Positions 1 to 14,529 are shown, numbered from the stretch's first letter. The stretch: 64,000 nucleotides of DNA from Elysia crispata (GCA_033675545.1 JAWDGP010006875.1:764868-828867), one strand, 5' to 3'. Notes: a model not told the origin generated them from the letters alone. Made by a program: numbers and translations.

Positions 1-894
1 GGTTCTGATACGGTTGTAAATTTTGAACCGGACCTTTCTTCCCTTAGGGCTGGTAGGGGACATGGAAACATTATCATAAGTCACAAAGCTTGTTCAGGAA
101 CTAACATTTGATTTGGTGCTCAAACACATTTCAATTCACTGGGCAGTAAGGATATGGGCAAACCTGTTTTATTCTCTACTTTATAAATTGGTCGGTACCG
201 GTGAGATAATTGAAAAATCCCTGAATCTTGCCGATATGGTCATGTATTGACATGCGATACTCCCGCCAGGCAGGCAGTAGCACTTTCAACAAAATACACC
301 AAAAATTCACAGAAGTTGTCTATCTCTTAAAGATGTGTCTTGCAACTGACCACGAAAATAAGGCATCTGAGGTCAACTCTAACAATCTTTCAAGAACCGG
401 ATTTTAACCCCAGCGGATGTTGTCAAACTTAAGTGCACAATCTCATGTTGAACTTATCTGAACTTTGATCTTTGACCGCAACGCCATCTGAGTGTTTGGA
501 CTGTAGAAGGTTTGACTATTAACCGGACACCTACGATGTGTGCTATAAGAAAAAAAAAGTCAATAGCAGTTACCAACTCTTGAGTTGATATGGTGTGGCC
601 TCTGTTTTACTAAAAAAAAAAACTTGGAGACTTTCGATCTGTACCGTGTGACAACAGTCTAATGGTGAGGTTTTGCCATCCCGATGGGTTGCTCAAAGTG
701 AGAACTAAAGAGGGAATTCCAGACCTTGAAGTTAGAGGAAAAATCAAGTTACAACCTTAAAATTTCCCTAAAATCCAATATGTTAGAACAAAGCATATAG
801 CGTGGGACACACGACCAGACATGCAGAGAAAGAGAATAACAAAAAAAGACAAACAGGTAATCGAGAGAAACAAGCATAAAGAGAGAAGGCCTGA

Positions 895-1004
<110 letters not shown>

Positions 1005-1144
1005 TTAAAAAGGTCAAAACATTAATTTTGTCATATTTTCTCGCTCCATGTGTCAATTATAGTGTATTAGTACCAATTCTAAAATATGTAACATAATGCA
1101 AATCTGTAAAAAGAAATTTTTTTTTTAAGTTGAGGAAAAAAAGG

Positions 1145-1476
1145 GAAATGCCCCATGGCAATGTATTCAGTTCTTCTCTTTATTTTTAATTTAATGGTTT
1201 CGTATTGTTTTTATTTGTTTATTTTCGTGTTTAATATTCATTTAAATACAATAGACACACGATGTGGGTTAATTTAATTTTCATCTGGATCTTATGTTGG
1301 TGATGTGGAAAAAAGTGAAATGCCCCATGAGAATATATTCAGTTCTTGTCTTTATTGTTAATTTAATGGTTTCGTATTGTTTTTATTTGTTGATTTTCGT
1401 GTTTAATTTTCATTTAAATGCAATAGACAAACGTTGCGTGTTAATTTAATGCTGTTCTGGATCTTATGTTGGTGAC
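1145..1476. repeat. Tandem duplication, period about 172 bp
   Basis: Two diverged head-to-tail copies begin at 1145 and 1317. Both start GAAATGCCCCATG. Both then contain the landmarks TTAATTTAATGGTTTCG and TGGATCTTATGTTGGTGA. The copies differ by scattered substitutions, so the duplication is not very recent. Confidence 0.9.
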
Positions 1477-3509
1477 GTTTTCACGTAGAAGTGAAAAAAA
1501 AACCGAAAAAAAGAGTGAAAATTGTTGGGAAGTGTTTAAGATTAGAGGGGGGTTAAACTATAAATCTTTGCAAACATACGGAAAATGAAGACGTAAGAAT
1601 GAGTGGGAAGGAAGGCGGTGCCTATAACTATCCCCCTTTATAAAATATTAGCTACTGATGAATCTGCCTCTGCTGGTTAGACGAAATTCTGCTGCATGGA
1701 AAAGTTTGCTGTTCCATGTGGCTGAAAACAGACGTTTAGCGCATATAATTATAGCTTATAAAAGCCAACAAATTCTCTTACCTCAGCAAGACCTGCCTCA
1801 AACATGTCCTTAAATAAGCGACGAGTGTCAACCACTTGGAATATGCTGCGAAACCTCGCGAGCTTGAGTCTCATTTGGTTAATAGACCATAATAACTCAA
1901 ACCTTTAATTGTCTTAGATCCGTGCGTCATAAAATAAAGCAATGTCCATATCCAACGTTACATCCTCTTGATGTTGTATGTATGACGATGCGGGCGAGGT
2001 GCGGTGGGAACTTTCCTCTGTCTGCCGAGGTTTACGATCAGACACTACTAGAAAGTTCTCCACAAAATGCCTGATATCTTTTAGGGGCAGTGGGCATGCA
2101 TCAAAAACTCAATATTTGAAAAGCTTTTAGTCGTGAAGTGGTTCAGTCCTGCAAACTTAGAAAGCTGAAGCTCATTAGGCAGAGCGTGATCCAGGTCCTT
2201 GATAATAACTGATTTTGCGTCATATTGACTGTATATTTCAATTACTCTATACAAATAACAGCGAGTTTTCCTAAAATACATACAGACCAACTCACCGCAG
2301 TGAACAAATTTTTGCAGTAAGTGTAAGAGTGAGCTATATCATTTAACCATTTGGAAAAGTTAGGACAATGAGATATTTTTATTGTGTAAGCCCGTAGGCT
2401 GAATTATAAATGCGTACTTAGTTAAATTATGTCCTAACTATGCCCAAAAGTTAAAAGAAATAGATCACTGTAACTCAAACATGCAAAAGTTCGTACAGTT
2501 CGGTGACTTGGCCTGCATAGGAAGCCTCGATTAGCAGCAATTAGAATGTACAAAATAAAACAGCTGTAATAATAAGTGATGGAGGAGGCAGGGTTCCTAG
2601 TTAGGAGCTCGTTTATCTAGTCTTGCCGCAGCACCATCTATGTTATGAAATGAAGGTCCGACAAACAAAGCTTTTAGTATTCAAGTTTTGCACGCACTAG
2701 AAACATCGGTGTCCTTCTGAGTAAAAACCTCTTCCGCTCTTAAAAAAAAAAACAACTCGTTTTCAAAATCTAAATTGAGCTGTTGCCAAAAGGTGGAAAA
2801 ATAACGGTTCTAGCACTAAATTTATGAAATTCATAGACAAGGTTTGAAGCCTTTCGAATGAAATCTAAAATTTTTATGACATTTTAAATATAAGGGTGTG
2901 TACCACCTTTGTTCGAATTTGAAAATGAAAAATTTATTTTTCACCCCCTTTTTTTCCATGTTCTTATAAAATGATATTTTATGTCTAATTCTTTTCACAG
3001 GGATGGAGTAAAGGGTGGGGACGGCTGTCATTCACAAAAGCATATCAAGAACTTTTTACTAATCTTTCTGCTTTGTTTTCAAGAACATTTTATCACTTTG
3101 GACATCATACAAAATTTAAAATAGAAATCTTATCTGAGGGACATGCCCTTAAGATATATCTCTTTGGCTTGGTTGACAAATCGTGTTGACATAAATTTTA
3201 AAGTGCAAATACCTCCTACCCGATATTATCGAAAGGTCATTGACCGATGCAGTAAACAATGCTGCCAAGACGCCGACCTATACTTTAGAACTATGATAGG
3301 AAGTAGGGCTACACCTTGCGCGACTTCCCAACTTCTGGACGTCATCGACGTTCAACCCTTGATCTCCTCATGACGTTCAACAACCGACTGAGATATAAGG
3401 TTGACCTGACATGACCCTGAGGATGGACAGTAAGTGTTTACTCCTCTGGCCAGGAGAAGCGTATCTGATGTGATGCAAAGAACTGTTGCGTGTCGATTAC
3501 AATGTAAGG

Positions 3510-3678
<169 letters not shown>

Positions 3679-4325
3679 ACGCCTTAAAAACTATTAATAT
3701 GCTTGGAACATATGTATCGTAGCACTACAAAGTAACCGTTACAGCAGCAATTAGAAAGCTTCGAAGTAAAGCGTCAATTAGAGCAAGGAAAGCCTATGTA
3801 AAAAAAAACCACGTAAAAAAAACCAGCTAGAATATATACTCGTGGATGGAAAGAGCAGAAGAGGAGTGGGCGATAGATGAATAGACAGATAGAAAGATAA
3901 ACCAAGAGAGAAAGCGAAAGAAAACGTCTTTTAATGATATTGAATGAAGACTTAACAGAGATGAAAATGCTATGAAATAGTGAAAAACCAATGAGACTAT
4001 CAAATGAATAATAGCTAGTCTAGATTTCTAATAATCTTCAAGAAGAACGAAAAATTATTAAGGACAAAACATCATCCAATCGTCTGCCATTGTAATGTAA
4101 AGTTTTAATTTTATCAATGTACAAGCATTCTTTGGCTCTTTATTTCAAAATGCAATATTAAGATATATGGTTGTATGGATTTGTAAACCATTAAAATTCT
4201 TTTATCATTGTCATGAGACAAGTAATACTTACACTAGATTTATCAATCTTAAGGAGGAGTAGAAAGCGGGAGCAGTGAGGGTGGGAAAGAGGAGAAGAAT
4301 TTGAAGGCGAACAAAAGACAGTAAA

Positions 4326-4327
<2 letters not shown>

Positions 4328-4416
<89 letters not shown>

Positions 4417-4459
4417 GACAGAGACAGAGAGAGACAGAGACAGAGACAGAGACAGAGAG
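4328..4459. repeat. (GA)n microsatellite with GACA variants
   Basis: Pure GA to about 4405, then mixed GAGACA units to 4459. Confidence 0.96.
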
Positions 4460-4755
4460 TTTTCTAATATGAGATGGAGAACTGGTCAGATCCAGATTCA
4501 TGCCTCATCAGTCTACGTCACTAGTCTGGAAAGATCGTAGCGAGCAAGGCCTTCCGAGATCACTGACCTCACAGTCATCCCATGGCAGCATGTTCTCTCT
4601 ACCTAGGTCACGCTGACTCCAAGTCCAAAGGTCACACCCTCGTAAACCAATAATACTCACGTGCGGTCTTTAATATGAGGAGAGGTGGAAAAAGAGGGGG
4701 GAGGGGTAGCTAGAATATTTCGAAACAGAAGAAGGAAGGGAGAGGTACAGAGTGC

Positions 4756-4805
<50 letters not shown>
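4756..4805. repeat. (GT)n(GA)n compound microsatellite
   Basis: GT dinucleotides at 4756-4778 are joined directly to AG dinucleotides at 4779-4805. Confidence 0.95.
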
Positions 4806-4810
<5 letters not shown>

Positions 4811-6893
4811 CAGTCTTAATCAACTGCTGAATGAAGTCAGTCGTTAAGTGAGGTTGGAGATATTGATTTATTGAGTATAAACTAAGAATATAAATGGCAG
4901 CAATGATATTATTATTGTTTTTAATTTTTTTAACTAATATCCAATCCTGAACAACTTTTTTTTGCAATAGTTATTGCAGTAACGTTTTTAAAATAAAACC
5001 ACTGGTTACTAACCGCATTACTTTTTGCTTTCTCTCTACTTTCAGTCGAAATGACCCTAAAAACAAAACAATACCACCTAAGAATGATGTGTTTTTTTTT
5101 CTTCTTCAAATATTTATTTCTTGTAGTGATGGTACACACCAGTAAGTTGTCGTTTTGGTAGTATTTCTAGAACTGTTGACTCAGGAAACAAGATGTTTAG
5201 TATAATCTGGTTGCATTTGATTTGTTCATGTCAAATACACATCATCTTCTTCTTGCTACAAGACTCATGTTATCGACATTTTGGACATTTTACATGAGGG
5301 ACCCAAAATGTCAGAAAGAGTTCTTTTTTTAAGATCTTACCTACACCTTCAGAGCGGAAGATTAAGCCGTAAAGATATATATATTTTTACACATTGTACT
5401 CAGTTTATCATCAAAAGTTAATGTTTTACGAGCCAAATTATCAGTTACAATATGCAACTTAACCAAATATTTTCACGGTGAAGACTTCGGTAAATATCAA
5501 TTACAGGATTTTAGCTATGGAAGTTTCTTGAGCAAGGCTCTTATACATACCAGTTACCGGGATATACCACTCAAATCCGATTTGAAACAAAAGTATAACA
5601 TTGCTTGTGTTAGTTACATGATTTTAGTATTATAAATTTTATTACCAAGAACAGAGAAAAACATCGGTGCGATGAGGTAAACACAACTAAGTGGGCCAGA
5701 CAGAGAAAGTGATAGGTATTGAGAAGCATGAAATAGAAAAGCTAAAACCAACCAACCGATGGAAAAATTGTACAGTTTCGCGTCGTTTTCAGTTGTACCG
5801 ATTAAATCTATTAAAATCGTTGTAAAAACATGTATCAATATACATGTAGCCATGCTTATAAAAACAAAACTTTCGTCTGAATATACCTACAGCAGTTTTA
5901 TTGAAAGAAGTGAGTTACCAAAATTATAATGAAAACCAGTGACATTAAGTAAGTGTCGTAAAAATATAGACAAGCTTAAGCCAATAAGCAACGGAGTACA
6001 AAATAGACGAGTCTAAATACAGGCCTATGGTTCAATAAAATTTTGTCTTCGTCGTATAATATGGCCAATCTCTATGATAGAGGAAAAAAATCCTTACTCG
6101 TATCGGCGCTCATCATCAGAGCTGATGTGTTCATTTCTTTTTAACTATAAATTTACACATAAAAAAATTGAAAACAATAAAGATAAGCAGAGCCTAATCA
6201 AGACTTTCATTATTTTTATGTTGGATTTTAATCAATGAAGTTTTGTTTATTCATGTTGAGTTTATTATCATCAATGCTTTCATCTGCAATAGGTATGCTA
6301 CTGAAGTAAGAAAAGCTAGATTCAGGGATCAGCTTGGGGCGGCAAAATTATATGACATCGTCTTTTTTCTTCGGCGTATTCAGTATGCTTGGGGCGGTAC
6401 CAGATGTGACACTGTCTGATAGTGATAATCGTTGCCTGCAGGTCAAGTCCAGTCGGTCACCTCCCCAGTAATCAATATACTTTTTTATGTTGCGTGCATT
6501 GGGGTTGGACTTACGAATAGTGAGAATCTGATCTGTAGATATCAAACGTCCTCTCCAGTGAGAGCTTCTTAAAAATACTTTAGCATCGTAGACGTGCCTT
6601 TAAAGTCAAGTATATTACTTGTATGTGCCATTTCTTTCATTGAGGAAAGGCCGTTTTTTCTTTCGAGTAGTACAGACTGCCTACAGCCATTGCTCACATG
6701 TAAAATTTATTTAGTTGGCTGCTGATGTTTGGTTGCGTGGACAGAGTTGTTCTCATTTTGCGTATGTTCTTTTCCAGGAAGCAATACTCGCACTTTTCGT
6801 TTCCATAGCTTCATGCTCCTTTGCACGGTCTTTTTTCACAACCTGCTTGATGCTCTCTGTCAAATGGTGAAGAGACATATAGAGCCGATGAAG

Positions 6894-7010
6894 TCAGTAG
6901 CATTTTTCGATGCCGTTGATGCGTCAAGAAGATGGAACAGATCGATCAGTGGCATTAGTCATGTAGATGGAGCTGATGGGTCAGTAGAATTTGTAGATGG
7001 AGTTGATATA
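6894..7010. repeat. Degenerate 30-35 bp minisatellite, 3 units
   Basis: Units start at 6894, 6946 and 6981. Each begins TCAGT-G and contains GATG..G.TGATG. A 22-bp non-matching spacer separates the first two units; the last two abut. The frame at 6729-7034 reads through it, but I do not consider that frame a gene. Confidence 0.6.
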
Positions 7011-7819
7011 ATTATAGAGACTTCTTTTTTATAAAGGACAATTTGTTTCACTATCGTCCGTTTTTGACAGTTTTTGTGTCATGCAACACAAGTACAGAAA
7101 AATACAGAAACACATGCCGCCTTGCTAAATATAAATTCAAACTAGAAGGAGTAAAATGTAATATCCTCCTCACTTAACAATCCTGATTCAGGTTTGCTTG
7201 ACATGCAGCAACATTGGCACGAGTTCATGAAGAATTCTGTATGCGGAATCAGTCTGCGAGAAAAAAAAGAGTCTTTTATGAGTCATTCAGAAATAGGCCT
7301 CTCATTCTGGAACAGTTCTAAGATATTGAAATACATTAAAATATGGTACAACTTTTCTTTTTTTTTTTTTTTAATACGGGGAAATGTAGAAGAATCTTTT
7401 TAAACCGCTGCGAGATTTTTAAAAAGGATCTAAAAAACAGAATGGGAAAGAATAGAATATTAATGGATTTCATTTATCCCAAAAGGAATTCAGTTCTGTA
7501 TTTAAATTTTGTGTTTAGAATAATAACTATCGAGATATCTAGATTCTAGGTAAAGATGGATAGATGGAGACGTATAGTTTTATCTGGATCATGTAAATAA
7601 AAGGAGAGTTATCAAGACCATTTAAGCCTTTTTAAATACACACAAGCACCCCAGCCTCGGCAAATTGACACCATGGTCCGTTTGCAGAACGGGGTTTTCA
7701 TGTTGTAGTTATATATTTTAATAAGACTTCCGGAGAATTAGCAATACCTTAAAAACTATGACAATAGTCGTTTCTATTTATGTTTTAAAAAGCGACTAAT
7801 ATGGTAGGCACCTTTTTCC

Positions 7820-7995
7820 ACGCGTAGTGTTACTCAGTCGGTAAAACGGTTGTCTGTCAGTTAGGAAATGCGGGTTCCATCTCCTCCTAGATCATCGGGT
7901 GTTAGGATCGGCTCTTATCTTACCAACCTTATCCTTGGTTTGGCGGAGAGCTGCTGTCTTCCTTCAGAGACTCTTCAAAAACCTAAAACGTGAAA
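7820..7995 (+). mobile_element. tRNA-headed SINE-like element
   Basis: An A-box-like segment (TACTCAGTCGGTAAAACG) is followed about 40 bp later by a B-box-like GGGTTCCATCTCC, the spacing of an internal Pol III promoter. The segment is not a functional tRNA because it forms no complete acceptor stem. The downstream body (TTACCAACCTTATCCTTGG, then GAGCTGCTGTCTTCC) aligns loosely with the body of the sequence near 23376-23560, so both probably belong to one SINE family. The family name is unknown to me. Confidence 0.5.
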
Positions 7996-8755
7996 CTGAA
8001 CGGAGACTTTGCCTTTATTTTCTTAATTGAATTCTAAATAGATCATGGCAATATAGAAAAATAGCGGAAAAAGACACTAGAAAGAAGAAATTTTATTTTC
8101 TACTCCAATTTGAAGCGCCTTTTCCCTCGATATTCGTAGCGTTTCGTTGGGTAATCAAGGGATGGATTTTAGTATAGTGTAACAACATTTTTGAAAAAAG
8201 TCTTATTAATAAACGAAAAAATCCACATGTAATTCTGTTCCAACTGCGATGATTTAAATTTAGTTCCACTTAGATCAAATGCATTTCAGAGATTACAATT
8301 ATGTACTAGGGCAAGTGGACAATTCTAGAATCGTAATAAATGGCGTGCCTGTTAAGGTCGAAACGCTTAAGAGAAAGTTCAAAGGTGAAATAGAGAGCAA
8401 AGAAATGACAGCTAGCCGGAATTGAAGTACATGTACTTTGGCTCTTTACAGGATCATGTTAGCCAATGTTAGGCCTGTTGTGAAATAATTGCTGTCTCTC
8501 AACGGACCTCATGTTATCGAATCATTGCATAATCTCCTCTCGATGGACATGGAAGTAAGTAATGTCAGACCTCTATGAAATGATTAACCAGATAAATCGC
8601 ACATTAGCTTGGTTACAGCATATCTTTACTGACCAATCTATTATATTCAGACCTTGGGATACACGCGATAAAGCAATTGCGCCTGGGTTCATGTCTAGGT
8701 GAGAAACATTATTATTAATTATCGGTAATACTGACCAAAGTCACGGTCCACAGTC

Positions 8756-8759
<4 letters not shown>

Positions 8760-8848
<89 letters not shown>
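8760..8848. repeat. (CT)n microsatellite
   Basis: About 88 bp of uninterrupted CT dinucleotides. Confidence 0.97.
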
Positions 8849-8852
<4 letters not shown>

Positions 8853-9159
8853 TATTATAGTTTTTTGAGGGGTTGACGACCATGAACTGATCACGTGATT
8901 TCGTCCGTAAACGTCACATTAGAAGGTGCAATGTTTCTTCGGTTTTGAGAGTACTTTTTAAAACAGGAGGAGGGAATTGTAGGATATACAGCTTAGAGGT
9001 ATTGATTGTGTTGTGTTTCAGAAATCCAATAACTTTGCTTGAGACGGAAAAACTGCGATAAGAAATTGCCAAGGCGAAGGCAAAATAATGGGCAGTACAC
9101 AAACAGACTGAGCAGCACGTGAATTCTGACAAATCTTGGAGTGCTTCAACAAGTCAAGG

Positions 9160-9420
9160 ACAACTGGGCAGACGTATCATCACTCTCAAAAAGGGTGACC
9201 AAGGCATGGTGGTGGGGTCAGTTCAGGGCAGAATGGAGGAGAGAGAGAACAGCCCCCGGGGAAAGGGGGTTGGGGGTGATGCGGGCAAGGACGCGCACAA
9301 AACTGCAGGTGAGGGTTGTGAGGTTTGGTGATGAGGTGTTGACACTAGAGGGACAAGGGAGGGGAAGGGCGCGACCAGAATATCATGCCTCAGTCTAGTG
9401 CCAGGCGTGACGGTTGGCAT
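9160..9420. other. GC-rich, G-biased island without recognised gene
   Basis: This segment is much richer in G and C than its surroundings and has repeated GGGG and GGTGG runs on the plus strand. Open frames occur on both strands (9119-9331, 9141-9398, minus 9223-9453), as expected of GC-rich DNA. None has a recognisable domain. Confidence 0.4.
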
Positions 9421-10434
9421 GGATGATGAGTGATTGGTTAAGCTCAAGAACATCGCAAGATTTAGACCACAGCTTACACTCTAGGTCAGAAACTTTTGTT
9501 CCGCCAGAACTTAGCATAGTGTTAAATGTAAGCTAAATTTTTATAAAAGTTTGTAATGGAAACCAAAATGTCATAAACTAAATCTAATATGGTGGATTCC
9601 GAGATAACTAATGATAACTTGTTGTAAAGAGAAACATAAAATAATTTGTTAACATTATGTGTCAGCTCAGAAGATTAACCATTGTTTTTTTAGCATTATT
9701 GAATCGAGTTCTTTAATTCAATGCTCCCTTTGTATTCCGTCTTACTTGTGGCACATGGTACAGGTTACTTTAGAGACGAATCGAAGACACCTTCTTGGCC
9801 TATCCAATTTCAAAATGATTTTACAGGAATTAAAATTATGCTATAAATCAACCACCATCAATACTGTTGCAAAGGGATCAACCTGTGTGGTATAGGTGTT
9901 TTGAATTGTTTTGTTTTCGACTTACAAATAAAGTTTGCCTGTTGAAACCAAATGCTGCCTCTGTTTACCTTCAGCTCAGTCCTATGATCAACTATCTTCA
10001 GCGTTCATATAAACAATGATACGTTTATGCCGCACATCAGGCGTTGAGTTATCTGGATACAACGATGATTTAATTAAGTAAAAATGTTACATTATTTCTT
10101 TTTTGTTTTGTTTTTCATATTCTCGAAAGAATTTGCCTCTGAATCTGAAACTAAGAGGTTGCAACCTGGTTCTTCATAATTATGGTCAGGAAAACCAAGG
10201 GCAATAATTTTATTTTATACAACTTGCTTTAAGATGGGTCATCGATGCTAATTGTTTCAAGTATTAAGACAAACGGTGGACACTTTTTTGGTTGATCATA
10301 TCTATCCTATAAGTCTTAACGGCAGAGTGCGTGAATATCACGCCATGAGCTTCGATCATGATTTTTTTAAATGAATCAATCATTAGTAAGCTGTTATTGT
10401 ACTCTGATTGAAATACTCAACGCCTCTTAAACAG

Positions 10435-10578
10435 ACACTAACAGACCTTAGAAACTTCCCCAACATAATCCATAAACCACTTCCAGATGAATGTGACAAA
10501 ATTATATTTAAGGACGAAGCAAGTGGTCTATGGGTCTATGGAAAGAAAGCAGAGAAGAAGAAAAAGAAGAAAGGATAG
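10435..10578 (+). CDS. Probable last coding exon of an unidentified gene
   Basis: After a pyrimidine-bearing acceptor (CGCCTCTTAAACAG) an open frame in phase 0 runs 47 codons to TAG at 10576-10578. It begins TLTDLRNFPNIIHKP, has GLWVYGKK in the middle and ends in a lysine-rich tail (EKKKKKKG) that could act as a nuclear or nucleolar signal. Amino-acid composition looks coding (charged, few low-complexity runs until the tail). The frame is closed upstream by a TGA, so earlier exons must be spliced in; I could not locate them. I do not recognise the protein. A chance open frame cannot be excluded. Confidence 0.4.
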   Translation, partial: TLTDLRNFPNIIHKPLPDECDKIIFKDEASGLWVYGKKAEKKKKKKG

Positions 10579-11687
10579 TAATATAATTATGATCTGTCTT
10601 GGCTCAAGGCTTTAGTCAATGAAAAGTTTTTCTCCTGACTGTTTTGACATTTTGAGGCATACAACGTGGACGGCGTTAAAACAAAATTTATGACTGGCCT
10701 CATCAAGCCCTCATCTCTTGGATCCCATGTTGTTGGATCTCTAGATAGGCCATCCATGAATTTAAAACCACTTTCTTCGGGAAGGACAAGGCAGATAAAA
10801 TATGGGCCTTTTTGGGCAGACGGCAGGTCTGGAGTCGAACTTGCATGAAAAAATGCAAATTCTGAAATGTCCTCTCTCTCAATATGATATATCTTCCTAT
10901 TACCCCTACTCCAGTCTGTTACCTTACGTAGAGAGAACTCTGTAATCCGAATGAATTGAGAGAATGAAGAGGAATTGTAGGCGAAACGAAATTTATTCAC
11001 GTAACTGCTGCAAAATTCTTTCCCCTTTCGCTTGCAAGCGATCCTATTAGTGGTGCTGATAGCATAACAAGCAAGGTCACATTAAGCACTGGTCAGTCAT
11101 TCACTTGATAGCTTCGTGGACATCTACGCTTGGTCATTGTATTTTCTGGAGTGTGGCTCTGTGTATCTCTTACACCCCTTGTAAAAGTTTATGATTTCCA
11201 CTGCTGTTGGTGAGTGCGATTTTTTTAGCCAACATTAACGTGAAGAAGTTAAATTAGATGGTCAAACATAGATAATATTTTTCATTATTTTAAGCAAATT
11301 GCGATATAGCTCTCTTGGCAACCTATTTTGCTCATTTTCTCGCAGACTTTCCATTTTGTTCTGATTTTAATTTCGTATCCTCAGTTTCTTGAGGTCAATC
11401 ATTATGAGTGCTTCAAAAAGTGCAATTGGAGTTCAAAGCGTTTGTATTGTAAGCGTTGGTTGGTTGATATACGTCGCCCACAGCAAGGTATTCTGAGACC
11501 TTCTCGCAGACCAAAATATAGCCTTCGTCGCAAGTATCCCATTAAATCTTGACTGAGGAAGCATAGCATATACGATTTGGTGGGGTTTTCGTTAAAGTTA
11601 TACCCACAAATTATTTTCTCCAGCTGTTTTGACTTTTAAAATTTATGATGAGAAAGAAGATGCGGTAATTAGACAATAGTTGTAAAG

Positions 11688-12062
<375 letters not shown>

Positions 12063-12226
12063 CCTCATCTGGAAAGATTATGCCTGGCTCACTGGTTCAG
12101 ATACTCGACAGTAAGTCTTTTCTGACTCAGGTTGAGCACTAATTACACGGCCACCGTCACTCCAGATGTAATTGATTGTTTTGATATAAGCTATTCAAAA
12201 GAAGTTGGTCCCAGTATTTGTTTGAG

Positions 12227-12233
12227 TATAAAA
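12227..12233 (+). promoter_or_regulatory. TATA-like box upstream of candidate distal exon
   Basis: TATAAAA lies about 400 bp before the candidate ATG at 12635. Single motif in AT-rich DNA, so weak evidence. Confidence 0.2.
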
Positions 12234-12634
12234 CAAACTCTCTCCGGGAAGAGTGAAACTGGAAGATAAAGCACCAAGCTTACCCATTGACAGTGTGGAG
12301 ATCTAACCGGCGGAGAAGAGTTCCTGCAGTAATAAAGGCGGCTGTTCGAACCTTATAGCCATTGGCAATCCTTTCAAGAGATGGAGGTAGAAGGGATGTA
12401 CAAAGGAAACGAAGAGGAAGGGGGGTGGGTGGAATGTGAAACGTTGTATTATTAAATACTGCTTCTTTCAATTTCAGCTCACTTCTGAGGTATTCAAAAC
12501 AACCCACACCGTAAAACACAGAAGAGACAACATATTCTATAGATTATATCTTCTCCGCCATAAGAATTTTTCATCCACAACAAAAGTCCATACTCGATCG
12601 AAGTCAAAGGCTTAACACAACCATCTTGCCCACT

Positions 12635-12758
12635 ATGTTTACTACTGCTTTACCCAACAAAGGCAATCCTCGAAAGGGCAGCATCGATATCCGATCTCTC
12701 CATGATGAGACTATCAGTAAAGACATCGACTATTCTCTTTTTGGCGTTGAACCTAGAG
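12635..12758 (+). CDS. Candidate first coding exon (possible distal start of HDHD5 copy 1)
   Basis: ATG at 12635 opens 41 codons, starting MFTTALPNKGNPRKG, and ends at a strong donor (AGAG|GTGAGT) with one base left over. That phase fits the acceptor of the copy 1 exon at 18381, so joining them would give an uninterrupted 456-residue protein. One in three random exons would match in phase, and the intron would be 5.6 kb, much longer than others in the gene. The basic N-terminus could act as a mitochondrial presequence, as expected for the family, but this is speculative. It could equally be the first exon of a different gene. Confidence 0.35.
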
Positions 12759-14439
12759 GTGAGTTTTCGACTTTATTCCGTAAGTTTTGTGGTGCTGAAG
12801 AGCCCGCAATATTTTGGGCGAAAAATGTAATAAATTGTTCTTTTATCGTTGATGTTTGTTAATGTCAGTTCTAGATTGCATTTAAGATTATTACTCAAAT
12901 CATTCTCTTATCGCAGTCATCTAATAATTATCTAATTGAGATGGAGATGACGATAAAAAAAACAAGGGAAATAAGTTTTCTAAGAGAATTCCAAATAAAA
13001 AAAAATGGTTTTGCATGCAGGCTTAAGCTTTAAGAAAAATCTCTTAATTTGGGCTATGTATGAGATTCGGATCAAATCGTTTTATTTTTCCATAGCTGTA
13101 TTATTGAAATTTTTCGTTTCTTCTTGTAGTACCTTAACCGCATGATATTCCTAATGCAGAAATATCACATTTTAAATCATACAGAAAGAGGATGGGTCAG
13201 GAGTAAGTGGGTGTGAAAACGTACCAGAAATTAAAGAAAACTTAGATACTCTTTAGTATTACTTGCAGGAAAAAAAAAAAAAAACCTTCTCCCATTTTTT
13301 AAAGACTCAAATAATTTTTATTCGAAACTTGCCATGGCGACTAGCGTACAGTAAATGAATGTAAAAATCTTAACTACCAAAGGCTTATTGAACATTAAAT
13401 TTTTTGATGGATCTATCTAACGAGCTATTCATTTGCAAGTTGAATATAATTTATATTCTTTGAAAGTTTGATGGTAGTCTTGTTCTGTACGTCTGCGTAA
13501 ATAATTTTGCACGTTCGAGGGAGGAGATTGGTAACAGAGTGCCTGGAATCCTGAAATGTCGTTTGAGGAGTGCAATGTTTCCTCAAATTATTTTCAAATT
13601 TAATGAATGTCCGAATCAATAAAAAGTGTTCGTAAACATTTTGAAGCCGTTTGGCTGTTATATTATTAGTAAACTTGACTTGCTTTTACAAAAGCATTAT
13701 TCGTTAGAAATACAATAAAGGCGTAATTTTCTAACCATTTAACGTGTACTTTTAGCATAGGTGTAGAGATCCTATTGTTAATTCGAGTTTGACATACAGT
13801 CTGGCTCATTCGTTTTTTGAAAGTATGACATGCTGCGCGAAAAATGGGCCATGAATTAACTAGGTTTAAAGGTCATTTAAAGAGAAAAGTTAACACTAGA
13901 ATATTTAGCTTAAAGGGTTACCTAAATCTAGTTACAAAATTCAAGTCCCTGGATATAAAAAGTGTAATATTTCAGAATTCTTTTTCTATATTTTCTATAA
14001 ACACGAGTAGCTGGAAAATTCACCTTTGAGAAATTTGTGTACATTTTCAAACAGCTTAGTCCTTAAGTAAGTTTCTAGGAGAAATATACTATAATAAATA
14101 TTATTCGCTGCATTAAAGCTCAAAATTCCTTAACTTAAAGTGAGAATGAAATAAAATATATTTAAAAATATTTATATAATTATATAGTGCTTAAATAACC
14201 ACGACTTATACCCACCTTACGGTACAACAAAAGAAGGTACTTTTGGCCTCAAATCGCTAGCTCAGGTCTGGCTGTTTCCCCGCGCCTTCTTTTTCTTTGA
14301 GTTTGCTTTAACATTATAAGAACCCGAAATGGTTTAGGGATAAATTAATAAGTATCATAAGAAATAATTTTTGTTATCAGGTGTATTCTATTTAATAAAA
14401 AATGTTAATTTTTTTCTTTACAGTGTGTGTGTGTGTTTG

Positions 14440-14529
14440 GTTTTTTTTTTGTTGTTGTTTTTTTTTTTTTTGTTTTTTTTTTTGTTTTTTTTTTTGTTTT
14501 TTTTTTTTTTTTTGGGGGGGGAGGGGGGG
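14440..14529. repeat. Poly-T/poly-G low-complexity tract
   Basis: About 70 bp of T with single G interruptions runs into G8-A-G7 at 14514-14529. The G runs could form a quadruplex. Short poly-Phe and poly-Lys frames here are artefacts. Confidence 0.9.

Noticed and set aside
1..110. Open frame from the first base (GSDTVVNFEPDLSS)
   Set aside because: Only 36 codons at the window edge, no recognisable motif and no good donor.
6729..7034. 101-codon frame after a good acceptor (TTCTTTTCCAG)
   Set aside because: Half the frame is the degenerate minisatellite; no domain and no convincing donor.
10587..11000. 137-codon minus-strand frame
   Set aside because: Longest unexplained frame in its area, but no recognisable motif, and it lies in the likely 3' region of the gene ending at 10578. 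Could be a decayed element; not called.
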